Below, in pieces: positions 32,201 through 47,000 of a stretch of 64,000 bases of DNA. A program made the position numbers and the translations under genes. Below the pieces are notes generated by a model that saw only the letters and a program-made list of their open reading frames with translations, was not told the DNA's origin and did not search any database. Within the stretch, counting starts at the first letter, position 1, and each line of letters opens with the position of its first letter. The DNA is from Struthio camelus (lineage: Eukaryota > Chordata > Aves > Struthioniformes > Struthionidae): the NCBI RefSeq assembly GCF_040807025.1, contig NC_090942.1, forward strand, positions 69,024,911-69,088,910, read 5' to 3'.

Positions 32201-35200
32201 CAACAGGAAAATCCAGATTGGGCTGGGGTGAATTCTGTGCCATGACCTGTTTTTGGCCATATGTGACAGAAAGCTGGAGCAGCCAGAGCCTTGAGGTGGA
32301 AAGGCCTCGGATCAAAAGGCACCAAGCGTCTCTAGTCTGTAAAAATTGAGATTATGAGAAGAGAGTCTATTAAGGTAAAAAGGCATAATTCTTTAATTAG
32401 AAAAACCTCATGCTCTCTGGGTGAAACACATTAACTTTTAAAACAAAATGTCTTTGCAGGGTGAGTCCATTCCTTCTGTCTTGGTTTCTCTTCCAGCAAT
32501 TTCCACTGCCTTCCTGGTATGTACAAATCTGGCAATCTCCTTCAAGTCCCCAGAAGAGCTTTCTCCCTGTTGACTCTGGGGCTTGGCTCTGGGTCTGCTC
32601 CCCAGTGCTTGCTGACTTTCCCTCTTCTCAGCGTAGCCAAAGCTTCCTCTCTGGAGCATGCTCCAGTGCTCTTGGTGCCTTTCCCCTCTCTTCCAGAGCC
32701 CTCTGTGCAGCCAGGGGAACGGCAGCCTGGACGAGGCAAACAGCCCCCTTCCAAGTGGGAAAGCATAGCATAGCCATGTCTTTCATGGAGGTTGCAACAT
32801 ATAGTCTCTGTACGGTAAATTGGAAGCAACCAGGCCAAGCAGTTATAACATCTATCACAATTTGCCCTTTTGGAACTTTCTTCTGGACAAAATTAGCCCT
32901 GCACGAGAGCTGGCTCCCTTGGCTGAACTCATGTACCAGACAGCACTGCCAGGCTCCTTGCAGGAAGCCAGCAGCATCAGGCTCCGTGGGATGTTCTCAT
33001 GCCCCGTGTGGTTCCCTGGAGGCTGCCTGCTTTGGCAGGCTGACCTGTGCAGTGGGAGAGAGTGACCTTTGGTGGGAGGAGAGCAAGACAGCAATTCATT
33101 TTTTTTTTTTTTTTCTTTCCATGGTGCAGATTTTCCCAAACCACACAAGCCCAGTAAGATCTCAAACAACATCACCCACAGGGTCCAAGCTCTGCAATTA
33201 ATTTCCCTACAAGAGCTGTACCTCTGCAGGGGGGACCTGGCATTCCCAGGCAAAGCACTGACACTAGAGGGCACTGGGGCCCGGATACCTGGTGACACAG
33301 CTCACCGGTTCACCATGGGAGCCCTTCACACATGGTGGACAAGGGAAAGCTCTAATAGAACATCCTTACAAAACCCTGGGTACCCATGAGGAAAATCTGA
33401 TATCAGTGCATCCAGCATCTCAGTGCTTTATATGGGTTTAACAACTTGAGGCATCTGAGTTGGGGAACTTGGGTTCTATTGTTCCTGTTAATTTCCTTAA
33501 TAATTAGAAATATTAAGTTTGGCTTTCCCTTGTCTTCCTGGCTCTGGACCCAGGGTGGGTCATGCTTTTCTTTGGGCTTACAGATTCTTATGTTGAGGAA
33601 GACTTGTGAAATGAGGTTATTCTTTCTTTCTCTTTCTATCTTTCAGTGCAGCTTGATGGCTTCTGTAAAAGCTATCTATACTAAAATCAGGGGACTGCTA
33701 CAGTGTGCTGTAAAAATGGCCATCAGTGTAACAGTAATAGTTCATATAAACTGTGAGTTGCAGCTGGACAAAGATCAGAACTGAAACCATCAGTACTGTC
33801 TGCAGTTTCTCCCAAAAAGAGGAGAGGGGAGGAAAAAAAAAAAAGGTACAGGGACTTCCTATCTAGCTTCCATTCCATTCAGTAGAAGTTAAACAATTAA
33901 GTGAAATAGCCAAGATGGAGTAGTTTAAGATCACATTGTCAAATTAAATTATACTCCATCAGTGCATCTCTGAAAATATGTCTATTAAAATAGTAGGTAA
34001 GAGTGGGCAAAGTGGCAGAACTGAACTGCCAGGATCAGTTGTGTTTTTTTTTTTTTTAATGCTAACAGGTAACATGCCTGTTCCTTTTGGCACACTGGAT
34101 TAAGTAGCTAATGTTAAACTGTTTGGGAGATGGCCAGGTCACTGGCACAACAGAGGAACTAGGTGAGAAATGCATCATCTTGCATCTCAACCAGGGGGTG
34201 ATGGAGAGTGTAAGGCAAAACCCTATGTTTCAGGAGAAACCAATTAAAATGGGCAGATCCACAACGTGATCAGGCTGTAGGCTAATGGCCCTCAGGAATT
34301 CAGTAAGGAGAGAAAAAAAGGGGATCTCTGCTGTTTTTCTTTTGTCGTTTGGGCTGTTTCTTCTGCACAGGCCTCTGAGACTGAGTGAGGAGTGAATGCA
34401 GGAAGGAGCGATATTGCCCCACTGCCTGTGATGTTATGGGGCTGCAGGATTTTGTCCCCCTCTGGTGGCTGCACCAGCGGCTCTGTGTCTGCCTTTCCAC
34501 CATCAGCCTTCATGTTAAGCTTGGAAACTTTGGTTTTTAATTCTCTAGGTGCCATGTTACAGCAGCCAATTCCTCTTAGATCCGTATGGGTTCCTAAAAA
34601 TCGTGATTCCTTTTCACTGTTCAGTGGGAAAAGGAGAGTGGGAGGAGAAATGGCCAAATTAGATGGGACCTGAGATAACCAGTAGGTGGTGCTCAGCAGT
34701 AAATGCAAAGGGTTGCTCCATCACTAATAGGGCAAGCAGGGTTGTTGCAGCGCAATCAGTTGTCCTGTGCCTTGGCTAAAATGCTAGCAGTTCTTCCTAC
34801 ACCACAGAATCCAGTGTGTTATGGATTCAGGCCTAATGAGGACTAAAAGGGGTTATATGCTATCTGGATAGCCTTCTAGGTTAGAAGATATTGCAAAAGT
34901 GCATTGTATAATTCAGCAGCTTCACCGAGCAGCTGCACAAGTAGGGATTGATGTCTGGGACAAAGAGTTCAGAAAAACATAACAATCACTAATGCTTCAA
35001 AGATGCTTCATGTTACTCATTTAAGATATAATACTGTAGGAATTCACATAGTAAAAGAAATATGCAGCAGCTATAGAACTAAATCTCTCTCTCCTTTCTC
35101 TTAATCTTCTATTTTAGAGTTCACTTTGTGCTTTTCTATTGTGATAGAATAACGCACAGGACTCTGAGCTAAGTTGTAACTGGAAGATTATAGTGAGTAA

Positions 35201-38200
35201 TGTTTGCAACAAAGCTCAGGAGGGGAGTTCTGTAAAAAGCCACTTTAGAGGCTGATCATGCATGTAAAACTGTCTCTGACTAAATTTAGATTTTTTTTTT
35301 AAGGTTGTTGTAGTCTCAGAATGTATTCTTTCTAATATCAACTACATGACACCAATTCCTCCAAATAAAGTTTCTCTTCAGGGAAAATTCTCTCCTGTTT
35401 CAACAGTATATGACCTGAGTTTCAATAGTAGCCTTCTGAAGTCTTAAATTTCTCTTCCCTACACCACAGAGAGGGCACTGCACCAGGACTTGTAGAAGTA
35501 TATTGTTCTTTGGGCTTGACGCAGCCTGATACAGCGGCTTCTGTGCCTATTCAGTTTTATGGAAAAGCAACAGTAAAGGTCAGATTAGATAGTGTTTCAG
35601 GAACAAAACTGTCCTTGACCTAAATCCTATGCAACCCCACTTACTGACAGTGCATAGAGTGCAAGCAAGCATAAACTTGGTTATGCAGTTTTAATTTTGA
35701 AAGCAATCATTCAAAGCAGTCCTGCTCTGAAGGGATCGTTCCCATACAGTCTTAAAGGAGGAATGTTTACCTGTCTCAAATCCAACAGGAGAAGGAACAT
35801 GCACCATTAGCTTCTACTCCAAGACATAGACAACAAAGCTTAGATTGAGACAGAGAAGAAAGTGAGCAGTATCTCAAAAATAGACTCAAGAGTTCCAAAG
35901 AGTGGGCTTTGGTGTGTCCAAAAGTGGTGAGGATTTTCCAGATGATTGAAGAGAGATGAGTTAGTGAAACCAGTACTCCAGCAAACATTCATGGGTTACC
36001 AAGAAAGCTTATATGGCTGAAATCGTGTTTTGTGAGCATGCTCTGCAAACAGCAGACATGTATGGGAAGGAAGATCAGTTTGCTGATTCCTGCCTCACTA
36101 GTGGGACCAAGGTGTTTGGTACGGGCTTGTTCCTGACCACAGCAGCAGGGCATATTTGACTTTTTTTTTTTAAACACCCTTCTCGTCCAGCATTTGTCTC
36201 AGGCTCACGGAAGCCATAACTGATTTGTAATTCCTCCACTTCAAAATTAATAGTGGTCTCTCCTAAGCATTAAACTAAGTGCTGCTCCTTTTAATAAGCC
36301 TAACAGCGCTGCAACCTCTGGTATAACCGGTGGGAACTTCTCACCCGCAGTACTTTGCTTAGGCAGCTGTTCCAGGCAGCAGTACAGCAAAATGCTGCTC
36401 CCTGAAAATTACACTGTCCCAGTCTTCCTAGTCAGTTGAGGTGGATGGAAATAAATTCTGAGATTCATTATGCTGATATATCTAAAGTGTCACAGAAAAT
36501 GTTTTGCATCAGGAAAGCCAAGGCAACGTTTAAGCAGATGTCTGTGGAACGGTGTTTGGCTGCTACCAGCTTTAGGTAAAGACCTGTTTTGATGCGTACC
36601 TGACTTAGTGGCCAGCTGTGCTCCTACTGAAAGTTGTGGTGAGGAAAGCTTCCTCTGACCTCCCTGGGGGAAATAGCAGACATTCAGTGGGCAGTAGTGG
36701 GGTGAGGTTTTCTGTCCAAGGGCACTGAGCTCCTCTTGACTTTGGAACTGGCATACAGCCAGCACTTCTGCAAGCCAGACAGGGTTTATGTGTATTTGAG
36801 GCAGTCTTCTCTAGCTTAAGAAAGTAATTAAGAAGATGCATTTAATTAGGCCAGAGAAATAAATTAAGAAAATGAGAACCCAATTCAGCTGAAGCTGCGC
36901 TTGCCTTGACATTCAAAATGATGTCTTTAAATAGTTTATTGAGAATAAATCTCCTCAAAGAGTCTCTCTGTTAAGTACCCTTCCTGACAACAAGACTGTA
37001 TCATCTGGGGGAAGATCTTTACATCATTGCTTGCAAAGAAATGGACGGAGATTAGTCAAATCCAGGGACTAAGTTACAGTTCTGGACTCACTCATGGGAG
37101 GTTTAGTTAGTGATGTCTAAGATTGTAGTAGCAACTGTAGATGCTCAAAACTGAACAAAGCTGGTGTTGCTGACAAGCCAAGAGAACTCAGTAGGATGTC
37201 CAGGAAGCTGCATCACTCAGCCGTTTCATCTCTTAACCTGGAAAGCGAGATAAAAATGCAAACTTTGGCTAGGAAGAAATTCAGGAATGGTCGTTGTCTC
37301 AAGATTGTGCTGTCAGCTCCGCTCCAGCTGCTGACACCGCACCCGCACTTTTGAATTTGTATTCTCTTATCACTGACGTACTCTAGGGTTTGGCAGGTGA
37401 TTCATGTACACTGATTTGCAATACATCCTGGGGAAGCTTCACGAAAAAGTATGATCTCAGTGCCATACACACAGAAAAAAGAAGATCCGCGATCAGGTTC
37501 TTCTCTAGCACAAATTCTATTCACTGTAACTTACCAACTTCCGATTTGCTCCACTGCATATGAAACTGGAATCAAGGTTGTGTTCTGGCAATTTACACAC
37601 CATCAGCTCTTGCTTATCTGTGGGTGGTTTATTCAGGTTATGGATTAACTGAGCAATCATTTAGCAACACCCTGCTCTCTACTGCTTGCAGCCCAAGTTG
37701 GTGCAGCTACATGGCACTATGTGGGCTGCACAGACTTACTGTCAGTGCTAATTTAGGAACCTCCGCAGCCTGCTATCTGCAGTCTTGCTGAACTCTTTTC
37801 TTTTTTAAACCTTCAGTGCTTGCTTTCACAGCCTGGATGCAATAGTACCTGGCTACAGCAAAATGTCAGTTATGACATTTAGCTGGATAATCATAAACTG
37901 TGTGTAACAGCAAACAGATTTTTTTTTTTTTTATACAACTTTCATGGGACTCTTATCCAGGTCAGAAAGTCCCAGCAGCTTCTCTCTCTTCAGACAGTTT
38001 CTTTTGGCTGAAGAACTGTGGAATGACTCCACAGGAAAAGAAGGTAGCTTGCAATGAGCATCGCCGGTCAGTCCAAAGACTCTAACAACCAAACCCAGCC
38101 AAGCCTCTCATCAGCTCTGAGTGCCAGCACAGTCAGTGTCTTTGAAATGCCAGCAAGAGCTGTGCCGAGGTGTCCTTGGTGCTGTCTTATAGACGCCAGC

Positions 38201-39372
38201 ATGACAGCCACAGGCCTCTCTGAAGTGGCAGGAAGATCCACGTGTCAAGAGCACTAATGCTGGAGCTTAAGTACCTCATGCAAGCAGATTGTCACAGAAA
38301 TGGTATTATTGTCCTGTTCTCAAGCCTCAGCTGCTGTGGATGTTTGGTGACCTGCCAGGAGATTCATACACGAAGGCTCGGGGCCCCAGGCAGAATCCAC
38401 CAGAGTTAATGGAACATGTAATTGATTTTGTAGTGAAGTAAAAAGATGTATCCTGCAATCTCTTGAGCAAAGAAAGCTCTACTCATTAATGAGGCCTCAG
38501 GATTCAGATATGCACAGTCCTGCAGCATTTCAGAATGATCCGTCACTTTCCCAAAGCCAACCTACATTACCATTCTGGATGTTTACCTTCACAGTCCAAA
38601 CAAAAAAGAGGTGTATTTATTGACAGGAGTAAACAAGCACGCTTCTCTCCAAAGAAACCAGTCTGGTTAGTCAGCCTGAGTGTTGACAAGAGATGGGAGG
38701 AAATCATTAAAAGAAACTGCATAGCAGGTAGGGTGATTAGCCATGTGGCTGGTACCAAGCAATGGAGGTTTATGTGGAGCTTAAGCAACATGGAGCAATA
38801 ATTTTACTTTCCAAGCAGAGGGCACCAAGCTCTGCTTCCTTGCCTGGGAAGTAGGTCAAGAGGAAGTGCACTTTCAATTCATATTCATCTCATAATTATT
38901 TCACATACTGAAGAACAGCATTTCTGTCAAGGGGAAAGGCCACTCTCATGGAAGAGCAATCCTCTACACTCAAAGCAACGGCATGCATATTTGACTCTTT
39001 CAACATCAGTGCTCATCAGCACTGCCTTCCACGTGAACTCTCATTGTACTTCTGCTCTTAGTGCCGTTCTCGCTAAGCTTCAGAGCTGCTCCAGAAATCA
39101 CCTCCAGCAGGCGTGCTGCTCAGCTAACCTAGCATGAGAGTGCACCACATCACATTTGCCAGTGTGGCTCAAATTAAGATGTGTCCTGCTGTTGTTGCTG
39201 TTACTAAAGCTGATCATCTTTCACTGGCACTGCTGAAGAAGCAAGTGCTGCTGGCAGAAGCATATGTATCCGGATACGTGTATTTAAACAGGAGTCTATT
39301 AAAACTCTCTCTTTTCATTCTTAAGTAGGGAAAAGAATATATTTAACATGTTTTGCTTACTTTAATACCTAA
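29246..39372. other. Presumed NINJ2 intron, middle part
   Basis: About 10 kb with no supported gene. A 246-codon plus-strand frame (32461-33201) and a 147-codon minus-strand frame (32855-33298) overlap each other but lack family resemblance and good splice context; both are taken as chance. Short A or T runs occur near 29953, 33096, 33833, 34046 and 37920. Confidence 0.5.
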
Positions 39373-39685
39373 GATAGAGAATGATTTAAGTTGGAAGGGA
39401 TCTTTGGAGGTCATCTGGTCCAACCCTCTGCTCACATGCAGGCCAACTGTGAAATTAGATCAGGTTGCTCAGGATCATACCAATGAAGTTTTAAATATCT
39501 CCAGTGATGGAGATACCAAAACCTCTTTAAGCAATTTATTGCAGTGTTTGTACACCATCATAGCAATCTCTTTTCTCTATTTTTTCCTAATAACAAATCA
39601 GAATTTCCCTTCTTGCAGCCACGGCCTGTCATTGTGTAACTCCAAAGAGTCTGACTCTGTCTTCTGTATACCTTCCTGTTAGATA
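39373..39685 (-). mobile_element. CR1 LINE 3' fragment, antisense
   Basis: Reading on the plus strand: ttggaagggatctttggagg, tcatctggtccaaccctctg, 'ggttgctcaggatcatacca', 'atctccagtgatggagatac' and 'tttcccttcttgcagccac'. This is the reversed 3' UTR and ORF2 end of an avian CR1, with the 3' terminus at the left. The reverse-transcriptase frame is broken and the octamer tail is degraded, so it is older than the copy at 16.2-17.2 kb. Confidence 0.85.
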
Positions 39686-42600
39686 GTGGAAGACAGCAAA
39701 AAGGTATATGGCAATCTTTGAAGTCTTAGAGGTTTCCAAAGTGTATTGTAAAGATGGATATTGAAGGTTACATGGGAATAAATCTTGTATTATTCTAGGT
39801 AGAGAAAAAGAAGTGTTTATAGTCAGTAGCTATTTTCATTCTTTTCTGTAGAAGAGGACAATGTTTCTAAAGTAGAAGAAAGCCTTTCACAGCAAAAAAA
39901 TTGAACTGTCCCATGTTTACATGTGTCCTATGTAAATTTTCCCATGATTTAAGGTGGAAAGCAACAGTGAAAAATAATTAAAAAAAAAAAAAAAGGCCAC
40001 ACAACACTGTCTCATAGATGATAACAACGTGGTGGTTCTAATTTAGCTTTCAAATATAGAGAAGTGTAAACATTAGGCTAAACATGGCCACTGCAATTTG
40101 ACAAATCTTCTGTTGCATGGTGAAAAACAAAATCTGTATGAGATGTGAAATAATGATACTACTAGAAAGCACGCTGCTTTCAAGCTGTAGTATATAATCT
40201 CACATATGCTATTTGTTTTTTTTATTCCTTTTTAAGAAGAATTGCCAATAGCACAGAAAATGAACATGCTGCTGCACCAAGCTGTATGTTCCAGATCTTC
40301 TGTAGTAAATATTTAGTAGTTAGTTCTGTTATTTGCCTCAATTAAATCCATTTCTTAGATAAAACTTTCTTGGCTTCATCATAACTGAGGAAAAAGTTGC
40401 AATATTATTTCAACATTACGCTCTCAAGATTACTAACTGGAAGAACTCTAGTGGAAATGAGACACTATGGGCTTTATTTTAGTGTGGAAAGTTGAGACTA
40501 ATCCTTTGCATTACTAGCCTTCCTAGATGGCAGAAATTGAAGTCAGAAATATCCCAGTGTTTTCTCAGCCAAGATTTTAAACTTAGAAATGAGCTAATGT
40601 GACATGCCTGTCTTAGCCCACTTTTTTTAATCAACCTTTTTTATTCCTGCAGTGGAATTACTTCCATGTAATGCTATACATAAAATACAAAACTCGCTGA
40701 TTATATTGCCTGCAGTAGCTGTAGAACTGCAGACATGCCTGGGATGAATGAGCTGATTGTTAAGGATAAAGATTGTCATTTTCCTTCTGACAGACCATTG
40801 ACCTTCGCATGTCTGTGCCTAGCTGGCGATGCTCTGACTCCCACCCCCAAGTATATGCACCTCCCTCCTAAAAATATGCAACTTTTCCCTGCTGATAGCC
40901 ATTCACACCTGTTTTCTGCAACAGCTATTTTCCTCATGTAACAGTGTTAAAATCAAGTAAGCAGCTATAATATAGCAAAGTTTATATGACCTTAATTAGG
41001 ATTACTTTCTCAAAGAGTTTCTGGGTTTTTTTGTTTTGTTTTTGCTTCTTTTTTCTACTTATTGCACTAGATCTGATTTAAGAAAAGAACAGTACAGCCA
41101 TTTAGGACTTGTGTACACACTATGAGATACTCCTCTTGTTATGTACTATCATATTTAATCTTCCACAAAAAAAGTCTACCAATAGAAGTAGCTGGGTAGA
41201 GTTGGTGGGCTTTATGTTTGTATCACATCTTATCCAAATCAACTTCAAATTGTAAAAAAAGTCTCCAGGCTCATCACTAGTGCTCTCTGAGTTTTGGTAA
41301 ATTTCTATCATATCATCACAAACGTTTGGTCTTTGCTTGGCTATATTTCTCAAACAGCAACGTTTAACAGGAAGGAAAAGCACCAAGTAGGTGTAACTTC
41401 ATTCATCTGTTCATAGACTTCTGTGCATGCTATACAACTTGCTTCCTTTGACAAGCTACTTCAAAAAATCTAGCAAACTAATGCTATGCCTTAGTATTTT
41501 CCCCTAGGACTCTTCAACCCAGTACAGTTCATTAAGAGCATAGCACTAACCATCACTATTGTTAATAAAGGGCAAGTCTCTAAAAGGCTGAATATGGGCA
41601 GGTACTCAGTATTTTAGTGCTTCTTTGAGCTTCTAATCTTTTTACTCTTATTTTCTCATTAGTCTCTCGTTTCTCCAGTAGTAAATAGTGTCTAGCACAT
41701 TCCAAATGATTTTCAAGCTGAGTAGAGTTGGTTAATTCCTAGAAGAGAGACAGTCAGGGCAAACCTTGTACTTCTTGCTAATAACTAAGTAATTAGACTT
41801 AATTAGAACAAGAACTGAAGCCTTGTCCCAGCACATTCTGAAGGGACATTGAAGATGATCTTTTCTTCTTTGTTGTGTTTTTTTTTTTCTCCTTGAGTTC
41901 TGAAACCAAGGCACTTTTCTATCATGCTTAATATTCCAACTTACCGAAATTCTAGGAAAGATACAAGATTTATTTTATGTTCTTTTTACTACATCTCTGA
42001 TTTTAGTCATATGTTTTTAGTGCTCCCAAATGGCCAATTTCCCAAGGCAACAAGGAAAACAATGAGTGAAATTAGCTGGGAAGAAAAACTTGGACAGAAG
42101 CAAAGAGATTTAGGCAAAAGAACGTGAATGAAAACTCAGAATTGTTCTAGAAGAGTTTACTAGATGACTAAAAGCCACAACTTCATAATTGTGAATAAGG
42201 GCGGCTTTGGTTAGAGGCACATCCTTATTAAGTGAGGAAGTGAAGGCATCTATTAAAAATATATCAAACAGGAAAGGGGGGAAGAAAGAGGAAGTAGGTA
42301 GCAATCATGTAAATTAGAGACTGAAAATCTGAAGAAATGAGAAAGAATTGAGATGGATGGGAAGAAACCTCTACTTCACAGCCTAAGGACAGCAAGGCGT
42401 TTTTTTTTTTTTTTTTTATAACAGGAATAAAATGATTCCTAACAATGGTATAGTCCACTTGTTAGAAAATGATGGTCAAAGTGTTAACGATACAGGAAAG
42501 GCAGAAACAGTCAACATTTCTCTTTTGTGTTTGGATGATGTAATCATGCCTCATGGGAATGCAGAAGTGCTTTCCAATCCTCCCAAGCAACTAAGATGTT

Positions 42601-43539
42601 AAATAGCATCCATAAAGAATTAAATATGTCACTGTGCCTAGATAGCACAAGGCATGCAGCAGAGAACTGTGAGAGATGCACAGCCCTCTGCTAACTTGTA
42701 ATAAATCTTTGAACAATAAGTCTGGTAACTCAAAGGCAAAGCAAGATGATCTGGGTAATCCTGGCCCTGCTTGTTTGTAGAAGGCAAATAGTGGGGTAAT
42801 TTGATATGGGATTTGGCTAGTAAAGAATGAAATGGACTGTTCCATATTTTCCTCAGTATAATGTGAGGTTTATTCTCCTGGCATTCTTCATTTCGGAAAA
42901 TATTATTTGAAAACACCTATTCCCTTGTATGCTACCTGCAGGAGCAGATTTACTGAAGAGCCCTTTATCAGCCCCAGTGGCATGCCCTAGTGGCTGGAAT
43001 TAGTTGGTGCTATAGCTGGGTTTGGCCCAGTTGTTGAGTGTTAGAGCTGGAATCATCCAAGGTAGGACCAACCTGTTGACTGCTGCTGGAAGAGTTCAGT
43101 CTTTTTGTCTGTGTCATTACCTGAGACCAGAGATGGCTTAAAAGAGATGTTATAAATGACCCTTGCAAGCCTGGGGAGTAGAATATGTGAAAAGTAGACT
43201 GGTGGAAGGCATGTGGGCTGTGAGGCTGCACATATGGTTAAGGGAGCATGTAAAGATCAATAATTTTGTAATAAAAATCTACTGCTTTTTATTTTGGGGG
43301 AATAGGGAAGGCGAGATGGGGTCTCCTAGCTTTGTGTCAAAAAAATGGCAAACCAATCTCAGTTGAACCAATGAAAATTATACAAACGGAAAGCGGTGAT
43401 TCTGAAAAGCTTTCAGGGTTCTTAATGGAAAAAGAGTTGAGTATGAGCTTGTCATGTGACATAGCAGTGCTACGGAGACAGCAGGTGCAAGCCTATGTTC
43501 AAAAGACTGGTGAATTAACACCAGAATAACTTGAGAAAC
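39686..43539. other. Presumed NINJ2 intron segment, no gene seen
   Basis: AT-rich sequence without supported exons. A run of about 18 T at 42400-42417 and a run of A at 39980-39994 are the only simple repeats of note. Confidence 0.5.
42400..42417 (+). repeat. Poly-T run (18)
   Basis: Uninterrupted T run in the presumed intron, with no recognisable retroelement attached. Confidence 0.8.
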
Positions 43540-44010
43540 TGGATGTTGTAGCTCAGAAATCCAGAAAATATGGAAAGAGCACAGGAAAGAGCCCTACAAT
43601 TCAGAGATTATTAAAAGGAGAAGAAAAAAAAAAAAGCCTTCCAAATGGAAAACTGAAAGAGATACAGCTGACCTGCTTTAAAAAAGGCTTGATTCAGACT
43701 TTAAGTAGCACAATTCTAAGAGTCTACCTGGTACTAAAAGAATTTGTATTACTGCCGGAGAAAGCATATCAAAAACCTGTAAAAGGAAACTGAATCTATG
43801 TAAGTTTAAATTAGAAATTAAGACAGCAAGATAACTTGCCAAGAGAGGAGGTAAATTCTCTGTCTCTTGAAATCTTCAAATGAAAACCTGGCACCTTTAT
43901 ATGCACTAGCTGAACACCGGTTACTGGACTCACTACAGAAGAAACAAAGTGATACAGCATCAACCTTGCACAGGAGGCGACTCTGAATAATTTAACAGTC
44001 CCTAAGGACT
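43540..44010 (+). repeat. Ancient CR1-like LINE remnant, sense
   Basis: Successive phrases fit the 3' part of old amniote CR1 elements: 'aagagcacaggaaagagccctac' (the 'erVQrRAt' region), 'aacttgccaagagaggaggtaaattctctgtctcttgaaatcttcaa' in shortened form (NLPREEVNSLSLEIFK-like), then 'ggttactggactcactacag' and 'ttgcacaggaggcgactc', corresponding to the known 'ttattgggctcaatacagg ... tgcaggaggtcagac' end. Frames are broken throughout. Family named from recall. Confidence 0.6.
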
Positions 44011-47000
44011 CACAAATATATTATTCTTTCTGAACTTTTGAAATGTATTCTGTACACTGTTATGAAAACTGCTACACTCACACCAAAGCTGACTGAAGCT
44101 TATCAATCTACTACAATAGGGGTACTTAATTAGTCAATTATGTAGTTTAACCAAGTAATCTGTAACATGCTTTGTTTACCACTCTGGGATCTGGAGATTA
44201 GTGACAAGAAGCGCACATTTAAGAGATGCCAAAAGCAGGTGGGCTCATAAAGAGCTTGCCTTGTGAGGATGGTAAACTGTTTTTCTCCTGGTACTGAATG
44301 GGTTGTTGTGTTTTCTAGAAAAGGGAGGAGGGGAGCAGTATTTTCCCTGAAGTGACTTCTCTGCTTCTGCCTCGCTTCCTGCCAGAGAACGGCGCACACG
44401 TTCCAAAATCTCTCCCGTATATCTGTGCCATTTATTTCTCTCCTCCTTATGAATAATCTAGCATGGCTTGATTTGACAATAAATTGCAGTTAGACAAGCA
44501 GTGAAGGTGCTGAATCATCCGGGCCTGGTCCTGTCCTGATATTGAAGGGTTTTTTTTACTGAACTGGTTCACCTAGCTTTAATGAAATAACAAAGATAGA
44601 GATGGCTGGTCAACAGTATTATGCAAGGCTTAAATAGATTTTGTGTCTCTTGAAAAAGCTGTGGAGCTGTACTAATACTGCTGCAGCTGTATGAAAAGAT
44701 GGCTGGGTTTTGAACCACCCAAAGGACCTTCCCGTTTTGTTTGCCTTTCTCTGTAATGGCCACTTCGACAGAAAGTGGCTATGGAACAACACCTGAAGGT
44801 GTTGTTATAGCCGGCTTTTGGCCTCAGTGTGGCATGACCATCTGCAGGATCTTTCAAGCGTGTGAACAACCAAGAGCACCAGAGGGAAGTCATATGCATG
44901 GCTCCATGAGCGTAGTAATTTTGTGATGATTTGTAACTATCTGCAATTTATCAAGATCTGAATATTTACTTATGAGCCCATGGCATACTAGTATGTGTGA
45001 CATCTCATTCCTTTGAAGGGCATGCCTTAGCATCCAGAATCCATCTGGTTGCCATGCTGACCTACCAAACTGTAGATTATAAGCACCTACAGAGATATTG
45101 GCCTATCTCAAATATAAAAAGACAGCAGTCAGAGATATGGCCAGTATCTGAGTTAAATTCTGAACCAAACATCCCTGTGCTTCATTTTTCTGCACCAAAG
45201 CTATTTGACACAATGCATAAATAGGTTAACCTTTCAAGGACTGGTTAGAATGAGGTTGATTCTTAGGAAATGATGGAACAGCATGAGACTGTCTGTTTCT
45301 AGCTAGAGAAAACTTGCATCTCAGCCAAAAGTTTATATATCATCTGTTTATATAAGTATCGGATAACTGACTGCTTTCTGCTATTCCTCTATATTTCCAA
45401 GATCAGGAAAAGGAAACACATTTCACCCTGAAAAAAATCTCAGTTCTCCATGCAACAGTCTCACAAAACCTGAACTCTTCCATTTTATTAACCAGTGTAT
45501 TACAAGTACAAAGTGTTTGTTCAAGACATCTTGCTACAGAGTTTGGAACTTGCTCTGTGTCTACTAAGACCACACGCTTAGTGGGTTTTACAGCACTCGG
45601 ATTACAGAATCCAGTGAGTATAGATACTGTTGTGATAGCCAGCGCTTTGACTGACACTTAAGCCTTAACTAGAGAATGTCCAAAGCTGAGCGTGTACGTT
45701 TCTGCAGCTGGAGGTAAAGAGCCAAGCTCTTCAGCAGAGAGCTGTAACTGGTCCAGGTCCTGGTGGCTCAGGCCCAGAGAAGAGTGAGTAATACAGACTG
45801 ATTCTTTGGTTACATTCAGTTTATTTTGTTCTGATCCGGAATGATGGTTAAGTGCTTCAAAATTTTATGGGAAAGAAAATACTAAGTGGAGGGGCTTTTA
45901 AGTTTAAATATCTGTATTATGTTGAGAGAAAACATTTTATTCTCAACTATTTTGTAACAAAATACCACGACACCCAAATCCAAAACAAAGCCATTTCAAA
46001 AAAAAAAAAAAAAAGAAAGCTGGAATGTTTCATTCTGAAACATTTAGGTGGAACACTTTTGCACATTTTGGCTAAGTTAATGAAGTTTTGCAAAGATTTA
46101 CTAGAACTGTCTTTTACCAATGGACAATGATTCCATATCAGGATTTTTTCTGACCAATGCTTCTAGCCAAGCTTTTTATATCGTTCCAAGTAAATATTAA
46201 CAACACTTGTTCAATAGTTCAGCATCAGCTCTTTCAGAACACTGAGCTACATGGCAGGGGGAGGGAACCCTCTTTCCTATGAAATATGCATATGTCACTG
46301 TTGAGTCAATCCTGAAGTAGCAACACCAACACATATTTGGCAAGATGGACACTTTTTGTTTCGAGAGTACTTTTCATCCCAAAAAAGACTATAAAATTGT
46401 TCCAGACTTGATTTTTAAACCTGGAGAGAGGAATAAATAACTAAAGCCCATTATGACTTGCATTGTAAAGACCCCAGATTGCACGTGTATGTAGCCCCGC
46501 TTGATGATGCTGATGTTCAGTGTCTGAGATCATAATAAGAAAAGAAAATGGAGAATCACTGTTTGAACAGCAGCCCAAGAGAATATTCACTAAGTTTAGA
46601 TCACTACTCAACAATGTGGTTCAGAAAACATAGTTCAGCAGTTGGAAAAGAATTGGAAATTGCTTAAATTTTTTCTGGTTTCTTTTCTTGGCACATATAT
46701 CCATTGAAAATAACTTCTGGCCAGTTGCATAAAGACATCAAATGTTTGCCACTGATGAATAATATCATATATAGTGGACGATGATTCCAAAAGAAATCTC
46801 GATCCACTGTGCAGCTTTCAACCTCTACTCTGGCAAAAGCTCAAGTGGTTAGTATCTTATACTATGTGGTCAAATGATGTCAGCCTCTGTGGACCAGCTG
46901 GGCCGGGAGAATGAAGAATTAAGGGCTTGCTATGAAAAATACCCTGTTCCTGTGAATAGTCAGGTCCCTGGAATGTTAGCAAAATCACCGCAGCGAGCCT

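Noticed and set aside
32461..33201. 246-codon plus-strand open frame
   Set aside because: There is no family resemblance, the frame runs through a poly-T tract, it is overlapped by long frames on the other strand, and no start or splice context is convincing. Its length is within what a low-stop-density region can give by chance.
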